Assembly: GCA_029948255.1 (NCBI GenBank)
Contig: JALIZF010001526.1
Location: forward strand, 310,001-374,000
DNA: 64,000 nt
Reading direction: 5' to 3'
Origin: Telmatactis stephensoni
Lineage: Eukaryota; Cnidaria; Anthozoa; Actiniaria; Isophelliidae
Part shown: positions 10,947 to 19,427 of the stretch, in pieces
How the letters are laid out: each line of letters starts with the position of its first letter
How positions within the stretch are numbered: the stretch's first letter is position 1
Notes under the pieces: model-generated
What the model saw: only the letters and a program-made list of their open reading frames with translations
Told to the model about the DNA's origin: nothing
The model's database searches: none
Translations under genes and position numbers: made by a program

Positions 10947-11189
10947 TCTCATACAAGTCATTTTCTATATATACGTTGTTATTGTCTGACCACGAGGCTT
11001 AGTTTGTAAATTTAAACGATAACTGGAATGATGGAAAGTATTTTCTAGTTTATTTCTCAGTTTTGGTCTCCTAACTACAGTGAAATTTGTAAATAGACGT
11101 TTCGGTAAAATCATTCGTCAGAAATCCATGTCTTTACTGGTGAAATAGAGCATAGATTTTGGTGGTCTCTCAGCCAATCAGAACGTGTG
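10947..11189. other. No feature recognised
   Basis: AT-rich spacer between the long inverted repeat and the LINE fragment. Confidence 0.5.
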
Positions 11190-11618
11190 TTATAATTGAG
11201 CTCTATTATAAAGTATATTTTTAAATTTTGCTTCAGTTAGATTTGAAAGAATATTTTTCAAATTCAATTTGCTATTAAGTAGGGACTTGAAATTTAATTG
11301 GTATTTACTGCATATGGAGTTAACTTTTTGTAGTAAGCTTGGATAATCATCATTTGTTAATTTTTCTGACATAATCAAACACTGATAGACTATGCTGTTT
11401 TTGTGTTTGCCTTCAAGATGGGACCAGTATTTTAAGATGTTCAAATCAACATAATATTTCAGGGGGAGTCTCCCAAGTTCATTTCGAAGATTGATGATTG
11501 ATTGATGATTAAACTTAACGCTGTGTCTAAACTTAACGCTGTGTCTATTTATTAAACTTAACGCTGTGTCTAAACTTAACGCTGTGTCTATTTGACCGGC
11601 AGCCGGCAGAAAAGGCAC
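11190..11618 (-). pseudogene. LINE-type retrotransposon ORF2 C-terminal fragment
   Basis: A minus-strand frame reads NLRNELGRLPLKYYVDLNIL and KYWSHLEGKHKNSIVYQCL, the post-reverse-transcriptase pattern (LRNELGRxPL...IxKYWxxL) common in animal LINE ORF2 tails. The catalytic RT region is absent, and the first 40 codons come from an 18-bp tandem repeat (11510-11590). It is a dead fragment. Confidence 0.6.
11510..11590. repeat. 18-bp tandem repeat TAAACTTAACGCTGTGTC
   Basis: Four copies, with an 8-10-bp spacer (TATTTAT) between copies 2 and 3. It overlaps the 5' end of the LINE frame. Confidence 0.85.
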
Positions 11619-11654
11619 AGCGTAAACTTAAGGAGAACCCTACAAGTTTTTTCT

Positions 11655-12035
11655 GGTGGAATTGTTCGAATGAGCTTTTATCAGGTATTTTTAAATTCGT
11701 AAAACAGAAAAAGAATTACCATAGCTGGAAATAGCATGTTAAAATTAGCAAGACAGTGAAGTTTGAAGGAATTTAAATCCAAAACTCGCGAGAATATGAA
11801 TTTTGAATTTGTAAGAAAACCTTTGCTGGTAGGCATCTCTTGCCTACCAGCGAACGTTTTCCGGCATACAAAATTTCGATTTCGGAAAATTCATATCTTC
11901 GTGAGTTTGAAAGTTACTTCATTCACACTTCGCAGTTTTACTAATTTTGACGTGCTCTTTCCTGCTATGGTAATTATATTTCTGTACTGTGACTTTTGGA
12001 ATTACGTGATAAAAGCTCATTGTTCGAATTCTGTA
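11655..12035. mobile_element. Fold-back element (arms GTTCGAATGAGCTTTTATCA)
   Basis: TGTTCGAATGAGCTTTTATCA at the left is mirrored by TGATAAAAGCTCATTGTTCGA at the right. Inner palindromes include TTGCTGGTAGGCATCTCTTGC/CTACCAGCGAA near 11823. The related region at 14101-14140 lacks this insert, so it is a separate insertion. Confidence 0.65.
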
Positions 12036-12164
12036 AGAATCTCTTTTGGGGTAGTTTTTGTTCTCGCAGATTTGGGTGGGCATTTTGAGGAATTAATTCT
12101 GCTACACCGTTAATCTACCATAAAAGCATAACTGGCCATTCCGTCTAATCTCTTAGGCCTAGTT

Positions 12165-13869
12165 CACAGGCAGCCCAGCCACTTCTCCTGACGAAGTTTA
12201 TTTTAATAATTTATTTACTATTTTATTGATACGCTAAAAAGACAAAAAGTGCGCGCGCTCGTTTTAATTTGCTTGGCGCGCGCGCTCTTGTTATGCATGG
12301 GTTTCCTGTGGTAATATCCTCCCGATATTGCCCACGGGACGAGCGCGCGCTTGCTGTGAATGGGTTTCCTGTGGCGATCCCGCGGGACAAAGCTACTTTG
12401 TGAGAAGGTATGAAACACGGTCACGTGACAAAATACATTTTCGCTTCTATTTCACCAGCTAAGAAAGAAAATTTCGATTTTTCTTCGAATATGTAAACAA
12501 AGTATTTATGTCCAAACAACTTAATATTTTCGAGCGTTCAAAGTTTGTTATTTGACGAGAATTTCACCTGGGAAGCTTTGACTCGCGATGGACGTATGTG
12601 TGCCCCAGGTTGGTTGGACACATTTCCGTGAAGCGCTCGGGATTTTTCACTCGTTGAGTTGTCGAGGGATGTCGGATAGCTATCGTGAGTACACGAGAGT
12701 TTTCCGAAATCTAAAAAAGTTTTCGGAATTTCAAACGCTCACAAGTTTACTTGAAACGGTGCTGGATTTGGACTACGAAATTACTTCTTGGAAGAAGATT
12801 TTGAAAATTTCAAAAGCTTTTATGTTCATACAAGACTTCGAAACAATTCTTCACTGTAAATGAGCGGACCTTCAAGGTATTTGAGATAGTTTTATGAGTG
12901 ATTTTTTGATGTTTTGTTGTGTCGCTCACAGCTTCATGTACAATGCTACCAATTTTGGACTGCAAAAATTACTTTTTTGGAGTATTTTAGGACGCTTCAT
13001 AAGTTTTTATGTTCATATAAGATTTCGAAACAATTATTTATATGAAATGAGCTAATTTTTAAAGTTATTAAGCTAATGTTAGGCATAAAATTTTGATTTT
13101 TTGCTGTGCATTTTGACACTCGGTCGGTGGTCTCATAGAGAACGTACGAAAACTTATTCCAGCTGAGAATTTGCAAAAATACATACAAGAAGATTGTAAA
13201 CAGTTCAGTTATAAACAGAAATAAAGTGAGTTTTGAAACCTGTTATGTCTTTTTTATTGTTTCTTGGGCTTGAATTTGTTGGGCTTTGTATGTTGTCGCC
13301 GGCTCTACCTTGATTCGTTTGCTTTCTTGTTTACGCTACGCGTTCAACTGATTAGAAATCATAAAATGTCACAAAGAAAAATTTTGCCCCTATATTATAA
13401 ACAAGTAAATGGGGCCGAGGAAAATTAAGGATTAATTCAGGAGTGTATTCAAATTTTTTCATTACAAGCATGCAACTAAGCCGAGGAAACTTGACAGATT
13501 TTTGAGCTTTTGAGGAATAATCAAGCACACACATGTCAAACTTCCCTTCGGAGACTGTTCGACTTACTTTACGATACTTCAACGAGTGAAAAATCCCGAG
13601 CGCTTCACGGAAATGTGTCCAACCAACCTGGGGCGCACATCCGTCCATCACGTGACTCGTGTTTCATACCTTCTCACAAACTACGCATTGTCCCGCGGGA
13701 TCGCCACAGGAAACCCATTAACAACAAGCGCACGATATTACCACAGGAAACCCATGCATAACAAGCGCGCGCGCCAAGCAAATTAAAACAAACGCGCGCA
13801 TTTTTTGTCTTTTTAATAAATTATTAAAATAAACATCCATTGTCAGGAGAAGTGGCTGGGCTGCCTGTG
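12165..13869. mobile_element. Terminal-inverted-repeat DNA element, non-autonomous, 7-bp target duplication
   Basis: Termini CACAGGCAGCCCAGCC and GGCTGGGCTGCCTGTG, flanked by CCTAGTT at 12158-12164 and 13870-13876. Long inverted arms (about 12165-12665 and 13570-13869) share GCGCGCGC-rich blocks, two internal copies of GGGTTTCCTGTGG and a block that creates mirror ORFs (VGWTHFREALGIFHSL) on both strands. No transposase is present. It is inserted inside a smaller MITE whose halves lie at 12156-12164 and 13870-14005. Confidence 0.8.
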
Positions 13870-14005
13870 CCTAGTTCAAACGTCGCATGCATCTCACATG
13901 TGTCGAATTCAATGCAAATTAGTCAAATCTTTTGTTTCTACTCATTATCATCTTATTTGCATTGAATTCAGCACATGTGAGATGCGACGTTTGACTGACT
14001 AGGCC
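13870..14005. mobile_element. GGCCTAGTTCAAACGTCGCAT MITE, split by the 12165-13869 element
   Basis: Palindromic MITE whose left 9 bp (GGCCTAGTT) remain at 12156-12164. The right end is GACGTTTGACTGACTAGGCC. An intact relative is at 14238-14357. Confidence 0.8.
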
Positions 14006-14133
14006 TTAGAGTCTCGCAATCATCAATCTCCGACTCTCACTTTGTAAACAAAACTTCTGTTTACAAAGTTAGAGTCGAAGATTGATGATTGATTGATGAT
14101 TAAACTTAAGGAGAACCCTACAAGTTTTTTTTT

Positions 14134-14247
14134 GGGCATTTTGAGGAATTAATTCTGCTACACCGTTAATCTACCATAAAAGTCATAAAAGCATAACTGT
14201 GATACCTGGCCATTCCGTCTAATCTCTTAATCTCTTAGGCCTAGTTC
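14134..14247 (+). repeat. Direct copy of 12078-12168
   Basis: GGGCATTTTGAGGAATTAAT, then TCTGCTACACCGTTAATC and GGCCATTCCGTCTAATCTC, recur from 12078-12168. A preceding TAAACTTAAGGAGAACCCTA is also duplicated (11621 and 14101). This is a local segmental duplication. Confidence 0.8.
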
Positions 14248-14357
14248 AAACGTCGCATCTAACATGTGCCAAACTCAATGCAAATTAGTCAAATCTTTTG
14301 TTTCTTCTCATTTGCATTGCATTCGACACATGTGAGATGCGACGTTTGAACTAGGCC
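14238..14357. mobile_element. Intact 120-bp palindromic MITE (GGCCTAGTTCAAACGTCGCA)
   Basis: Perfect outer arms GGCCTAGTTCAAACGTCGCA and TGCGACGTTTGAACTAGGCC. A longer relative with the outer motif GGCCTAGTTCAGACG is at 24043-24539. Confidence 0.85.
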
Positions 14358-14827
14358 TTAGCCATTCTAATCATCAATCTCCGACTCTCACTTCGTAAAC
14401 AAAACTTCTGTGAGAATCTGTGCACCGCTTTGCTTCGGGGACTGTCATTATAGGGAGTTGTCAATAAAATTCGGCAAAAGCCAGATTAATGATATATAAA
14501 GTGGTCCAAATCCCTGGAAGCCAGGGACAACTCGCTATCATATTTATTGTTACCTATAACGCGGAGCAGAGCCTTAAGGCGCTGTTACACTGTGCAATTT
14601 TTCCAGCAACTTGTCTCGCAACGGCGTTTCAAAACAAGTTGCAGAGAAAATTATGGCGCTGTTACACTGTGCAATTTTCCCCAGCAACTGGCCAAAAATA
14701 TTGCAATTTGCTAGGGAAAATTTTTTTTGCCCCCCTCAAGCACACGACTAATCTGCATTACAATGTGAAATCCATCATGGCGTCTATAGTAAATGAAAGC
14801 TTTTGAACCGCGTCACGTACATCTCAT
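14358..14827. other. Repeat-like spacer with a duplicated GGCGCTGTTACACTGTGCAA block
   Basis: GGCGCTGTTACACTGTGCAA occurs at 14578 and 14655, part of an unclassified MITE-like unit. No gene is recognised. Confidence 0.5.
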
Positions 14828-14973
14828 TGGGAGAACGTACGTAGCACGCAGTTGATGTAATACATTCATAAAAAATATAATGAATAACACATAAAACAAT
14901 AGATAGAACGACAATAGAATACAATAGATTTTATGAATATATTACATCAACTGAGTGCTATGTAGGTTTCCCA
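14828..14973. mobile_element. 146-bp MITE immediately upstream of the secreted gene promoter
   Basis: Arms TGGGAGAACGTACGTAGCAC and GTGCTATGTAGGTTTCCCA, with inner arms GTTGATGTAATACATTCATA and mirror. A truncated copy is at 5961-6089. Confidence 0.75.
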
Positions 14974-14993
14974 TGATGCCACACTCTGGAGCC

Positions 14994-15023
14994 CATAAAT
15001 ACCATCGTTTTCTGCTCTCAGTC
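14994..15023 (+). promoter_or_regulatory. Core promoter of the small secreted gene
   Basis: CATAAATA at 14994-15001 is followed 23-25 bp later by an initiator-like CTCAGTC (15017-15023), about 55 bp before the ATG at 15075. The spacing is that of a standard TATA/Inr promoter. A MITE (14828-14973) ends about 20 bp upstream. Confidence 0.55.
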
Positions 15024-15074
15024 ATCAATCGCATCAAGCTTCAATTGCAAGACAAATAAAGTTGAGTTACTACG

Positions 15075-15558
15075 ATGAAGGCTTTCATTATCATCGCTTT
15101 GATGCTGGTAGCTGCGGTATATGCTACCCAAGGTCAGTAACACTCTTGTTGACTTGCTATTAGTACATTTCTGTTTGTAGAAATCACATTAAAATATTAA
15201 AATCTACTATAACTAGCTAGTGCAAATATTCTAGCCCCTTCTAATCGATCGATCTCCTCTCTTCTTTCCTCTTTTCTCTTCTCTCCTTTTCTCTTCTCTT
15301 CTTTACTCTTCTCTTTTCTTCTCCTCTCTCCCTTTTCCTTCTTTTCTCCTCTTTTCTTCCCCTCTCTCCTCTTCTCTTTGCTTTGCTTTTTAATATGCGA
15401 TTCTTCATTGACTGGTTATGTGCATGGTGCAGTCTACCCTTCTCAAGTGTGGATTTCGAAAAGGAAATAGCTTTATTGGATAAAACCGAGAGAATTCAAG
15501 ACTTGAAGAAAACCAACTTGCATCATTTGACACGTTAATAAAGTCATTATTATTGTTA

Positions 15559-15638
<80 letters not shown>

Positions 15639-18600
15639 TCTCGATCAACATGTTTGACTCAACAGGGGCTGAGGCCCAAAAAACCTTGATCCCCTGTCAT
15701 TCTCTGTACAGGTTGCATTGTTATCCGAGCATGAACAAGTTTTGGTTTTGTTCACTATAGGAAATGACTTAGAAAGTTTTCGCACCCTGAGAATTTTCCA
15801 CAAAAAGACTCTTTTTGTGAAAAATTCTCAGGGTGCGAGAACCTTCGGACTCGTGCCTAAATCAGAAATGCTCCGTTTGCTGCGAGAAGCTCATCTTCAA
15901 GATCATGGCTTCAAACTGGAAAGCCTAGACCAGCTCAAGACCATGCCAGCTGAGTTGAATGCATTCCCCGAAAGGGATTATGGGTCAGCTATTTTGGTTA
16001 GCATTTCCTAATCTGATCACAGGTAGCCCAAGCTTATATAATTTATAAGAGAATGTATGGAGAAAATGAATTTTTACTAAATAAAAATATCAAAAATGAC
16101 AAATCAGTCATGAAACTGAGTCTGAATGTTTAAATAAACTTCCTCTTTCGCCCTATGTTATTGGTTTTCCGATTTAGCCGTTTTTTAATTTTTTTCCCTT
16201 TAGTAATATAATAACTACTTTAGTTATTATATTACTAACCTGAAAGGGGAAAAAATTAAAAAACAGCTAAATCGGAAAACCAATAACATAGGGCGAAAGA
16301 GGACGTTTATTTAAACATTCAGACTCAGTTTCATGACTGATTTGTCATTTTTGATATCTTTATTTAGTAAAAATTCATTTTCTCCATACATTCTCTTATA
16401 AATTATATAAGCTTGGGCTACCTGTGATCTGATTTGAGAAAGTGAAATCGTTCGTGGTTTTCATAAAAAAGACATTTTGTGATATTACCAGTTGAAAACC
16501 TATTTTTGTATATCAATATCAACTAATGGTACATCATGCCCACGTTGCAGCATAAGCAAAAGTCCTAAACACAAGCAAATTTATCCATTTTGAACTTAAC
16601 TCAGTTCGCTGAAATTAAACCGACGGTAAGATCAGCTTCCATACAAATAGCTTTGATAAAATAAACGATTTATATATCATCTCTTTAGAAATAACATCGC
16701 CAAAAATAAGAACTTATTTCTACATAATGAGTTTTCTTTTCGTTACCTTGAAACGCTGACTAGATTTTCTCAAAAACGGTCTGCTTGGTGCAATTGCTCT
16801 GACTCTCGTAAAAACGCAGGAATCAGCCAAGAGAAAACGTTGCTTACATCCTTGGAAATGCTTAGAGTTTCTCAACATGATGATCAGTAGTTTCGATAGC
16901 CATTTCTTTGCATTGTTTGAAATTGTGGACTTCAAGTGCCTCAGATTCACATTTATAGTAAATTTCTGCTCAAGACTGTACCTCCTCGGCTCGCCAACCA
17001 CAAACATCCACAGTCACAAACTCAGTGTTGTTTACTCCTCAAAACTCCTCAAAACTTGTTTTTCCATTCAAAGAGAACATCATATTAGCAAAGAGATCGG
17101 CAAATTGAAGCAATGATGTAATTTTCTGTCGTATTTCTTTACGTTTAGTTGGAAAGAAACTCACAAGTTGAAGGACTTTGGCTGATCGTTTTGTCAAAAT
17201 ATATGCTTTTTCCCGCCACTCGACAGCGCGTCCGCTAACAGAAAAGGCGCGAATTTCTCGTATTTTTTTATTTGACTCGGAAATATTTTAGTGAAACTCT
17301 CTTTTATGTCTTCTATAATAGCAAAATGGTTTTACAACATTCTAGAAAATGAGGCATTCATATTTTGTCCATTATCTTGGTAGGTTAGTACAAAGAAATG
17401 CTAATCAAAATAGCATTTCAAATCCTCGATTCTGATTGGTTGACCTTGGGATTGTTGCAGTGCGAAGGTCAAGTCAGCTGGTGGAAGATCAAGAACCAAA
17501 GAAGACCAGGGTCAACTTCTATTACAAGACTGCTCCTTGTAACGACGCAAGAGACGTAGAGAAGGAATTGAAAGCTCTTGTCAAAGGTACATATATTAAA
17601 TGAATTTGTGTTCAATTTGTGTTTAATGAATTCGAGTTCAACAACGAATGAATGAAAATCTGTATAGCCTACAATACTAAACTCTTGCTTCGTTTGAAAA
17701 AATCGGAAAGAAAAGTTAATGATATCACACACACGGCAAATAGCAAGCTAGTCTAGGCGGGGTGTGTACAAAATACAAAATATAAGTTATTTGCAGTAGT
17801 CTTAGTTATCTGAATAAATGATATAAATGAAAATAACGCAATGGCACATGTAAAAAGTAATTATAAATTAATTGAAGGAAACGAAAAACGACGATATGGA
17901 AACGCGCATAAAGACAGCATTATGCCACAAGTATAATGATATTTTTACATCACGATATCTGAGTACCATTGTAGATAAGCACTGGCCGGGAGAACTGAGC
18001 CCCAGCTGATCACGTGACAACTAGTAATATATAAGCGGTTGCGCAAATAACTGCGCCCTCCTCCTGCTCTGTACACCATCGTGCGACAAGCAAGTTCTAT
18101 TCAACATTTTTAGGCAAGTTACTTTATTTTTAGTTATTTTAATTTTAGTACTCTATCTCGATGGGCCAACCACGGGTTCTTATCTTGGGGCATTCCTTTA
18201 TTCGCCGCCTTCGGGCTTTTATAGTTAATAATGCACTGGATTACCACCTTAACTTGAACCTTACCGACTCGGTAACAGTTCAATGGCATGGCGTGGGAGG
18301 TCGCACTATTGCTAAGGTTCACCAGTTTGATCTGGCCGCAGTAATTCGTTTTCGGCCAGACATTGTATTTCTCCAAATCGGGACCAACGACCTCGCACAG
18401 CGTGGGATATCTCCATTAACCGTAGGTTCGGCCATAGAGGACTTTGTTCGTCTTCTTCACGACGAATATGGGGTTCGCCTTATTTGTGTAGGGCAGACTA
18501 TTAGAAGACACGTTACGGGAAATTTTAACGACAATGTTCAATTACTTGCCCAGTATCTTAAGACTGTGCTGGAGCCGCTACCCTTTGCTGTTTATTGGAC

Positions 18601-19327
18601 GCATAGGGGTTTCTGGCGCGCTTCCAGTTCTTACTTGTCGTACGATGGTGTACATCTTAATAGGGAGGGGCAGCATAAATTGTTCAAAAGCATTAGAGGG
18701 GCAGTAATGCAATGCTTAAATCGTTTAGCAACATGAAGATTTCGGAGCCCAAACCAGTCATATTTAAATAGATGCGTTCAGTCGGCTTTCTGTGTTCCTT
18801 TTGTTAACAATTTACTGACCATGTATTGTTATAGCATGTAAAAATAGCATGCTCTGTGTTTGAGTGCATTTCTGTGGGAAGGCCTCTGAAACCCTACTGG
18901 AATTTAATGTTTCTAGTAATTTATAAATACATATATATTCACCATTGATTGATAGCTAGATATCGTGAGGTAAAAATATATGATTAAACATTTAGCTCCT
19001 TTGAAGTTTAGAGCTTTAGCATTTCCTGGTCTCTCTTAGGGTATCAAAAGAGCCCATCGCTTATTATCTTGTTCTGAAATGGAAGAAATTTGCCCAGCAA
19101 AAGTGTGTCGACCATCCAAGTTTATGTTAATCATAAAAATGTTCGTCCAACAAGCATATGGAATTCCCCCCCCCCTCCCCCCTCCCGGGTTCATGCAGGC
19201 GGACTTTCACCTCCCCTCCGTACTGACACAACGTTGATTTCTGTTTCCAGATGCCGTGAATTGGAACGGAATTGATCGTAAGCTGAGCCAGCCCGGAGGA
19301 GGTCAAAAGGGAAGCGTTTACCTCTGA
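15075..19327 (+). CDS. Small secreted protein, three exons, 86 aa, function unknown
   Basis: Exons 15075-15132, 17461-17586 and 19251-19327 join in phase 1 at both introns (donors GTCAGT and GTACAT, acceptors TTGTTGCAG and CTGTTTCCAG). Exon 1 encodes a textbook signal peptide, MKAFIIIALMLVAAVYA. Exon 2 begins VRRSSQLVEDQEPKKTR and continues through NFYYKTAPCNDARDVEKEL. Exon 3 ends in LSQPGGGQKGSVYL and TGA. The mature part (about 69 residues) has one cysteine, dibasic sites (RR, KK, RK) and a glycine-rich C-terminus, so it is not a cysteine-rich toxin-like or SCRiP-type peptide. A TATA box and initiator lie at 14994-15023 and AATAAA at 19421. I do not recognise the family; secretion is the only role the sequence supports. 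It sits between the 3' ends of the two TRPN genes. Confidence 0.7.
15241..15390. repeat. Polypyrimidine (CT-rich) tract
   Basis: About 150 bp of CTTTTCTCTTCTCCT-type sequence in intron 1 of the secreted gene. Confidence 0.85.
15546..15636. repeat. (ATT)n microsatellite
   Basis: About 90 bp of TTA repeats in intron 1 of the secreted gene. Confidence 0.95.
15779..15839. repeat. 30-bp-arm palindrome with one-base centre
   Basis: The left arm (15779-15808) and right arm (15810-15839) mirror each other around base 15809 with about one or two mismatches. It lies inside a 97-codon frame (15718-16011) that I do not accept as a gene. Confidence 0.85.
16018..16426. mobile_element. 409-bp near-perfect palindromic MITE with 7-bp target duplication ATCTGAT
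   Basis: Arms of about 200 bp start CACAGGTAGCCCAAGC and end GCTTGGGCTACCTGTG. ATCTGAT flanks both sides (16011-16017 and 16427-16433). The terminal 16 bp match the 12165-13869 element (CACAGGCAGCCCAGCC) at most positions and the duplication has the same length, so I place both in one family. Confidence 0.88.
16427..17460 (+). other. Rest of intron 1 of the secreted gene
   Basis: AT-rich with two ORFs under 100 codons and no recognised element. Confidence 0.5.
17587..18020 (+). other. First part of intron 2 of the secreted gene
   Basis: AT-rich. This may be the left flank of the element carrying the SGNH ORF; no terminal repeat was found. Confidence 0.4.
18028..18035 (+). promoter_or_regulatory. 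TATA-like box upstream of the SGNH ORF
   Basis: TATATAAG, with CACGTG 17-22 bp upstream, lies 126 bp before the SGNH start codon. It suggests the ORF is not just read through from the host gene. Confidence 0.4.
18161..18736 (+). CDS. SGNH/GDSL-type hydrolase-like ORF, 191 aa, intronless, probably mobile-element derived
   Basis: Single-exon ORF from ATG (18161) to TGA (18734-18736). All SGNH blocks are visible: Ser12 in VLILGHSFIRR (block I), Gly44/Gly47 in HGVGGRT (block II), Asn76 in QIGTNDL (block III), and Asp162/His165 in YDGVHLNREG (block V). The catalytic set of an esterase/lipase-like hydrolase is therefore intact. No signal peptide or membrane segment is seen. It lies in intron 2 of the secreted gene, on the same strand, with TATATAAG at 18028-18035. 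From memory, near-identical short SGNH ORFs are multi-copy in coral genomes and accompany tyrosine-recombinase retroelements; that origin is inference, since no reverse transcriptase or recombinase frame lies nearby. No polyadenylation signal is obvious. Confidence 0.75.
   Translation: MGQPRVLILGHSFIRRLRAFIVNNALDYHLNLNLTDSVTVQWHGVGGRTIAKVHQFDLAAVIRFRPDIVFLQIGTNDLAQRGISPLTVGSAIEDFVRLLHDEYGVRLICVGQTIRRHVTGNFNDNVQLLAQYLKTVLEPLPFAVYWTHRGFWRASSSYLSYDGVHLNREGQHKLFKSIRGAVMQCLNRLAT
19001..19113 (+). repeat. Dispersed repeat, inverted partner at 22030-22142
   Basis: Contains GAAGTTTAGAGCTTTAGCAT, TCAAAAGAGCCCATCGCTTA and TTGCCCAGCAAAAGTGTGTC. The reverse complement of 22030-22142 carries the same blocks. 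The pair brackets exon 3 of the secreted gene and about 2.9 kb. Confidence 0.75.
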
Positions 19328-19420
19328 CCAAATGTGCGATACGGGGCTAGAAGTTCACTTCGGATACAAGCCACAAACATTACTGGGCCAGTCCTGGACA
19401 TGTGTGCCTCCAAACCCATG

Positions 19421-19426
19421 AATAAA
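19421..19426 (+). promoter_or_regulatory. Polyadenylation signal of the small secreted gene
   Basis: AATAAA lies 94 bp past the TGA of exon 3, giving a compact 3' UTR of about 115-120 bp. Confidence 0.6.
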
Positions 19427-19427
19427 A

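Noticed and set aside
11763..12113. 116-codon plus-strand ORF
   Set aside because: It spans the fold-back element 11655-12035 and has no domain pattern.
12588..13651. Mirror ORFs (VGWTHFREALGIFHSL) on opposite strands
   Set aside because: They lie in the inverted arms of the 12165-13869 element; no domain, different continuations, so not a gene pair.
15431..15475. Possible alternative exon 2 of the secreted gene after GGTGCAG
   Set aside because: In phase 1 it yields VYPSQVWISKRK and a stop; no donor is needed or seen, and the 17461 exon extends the frame far better.
15718..16011. 97-codon ORF after an acceptor-like CTCTGTACAG
   Set aside because: Half of it comes from a palindrome, and joining it to exon 1 of the secreted gene in phase 1 gives an early stop.
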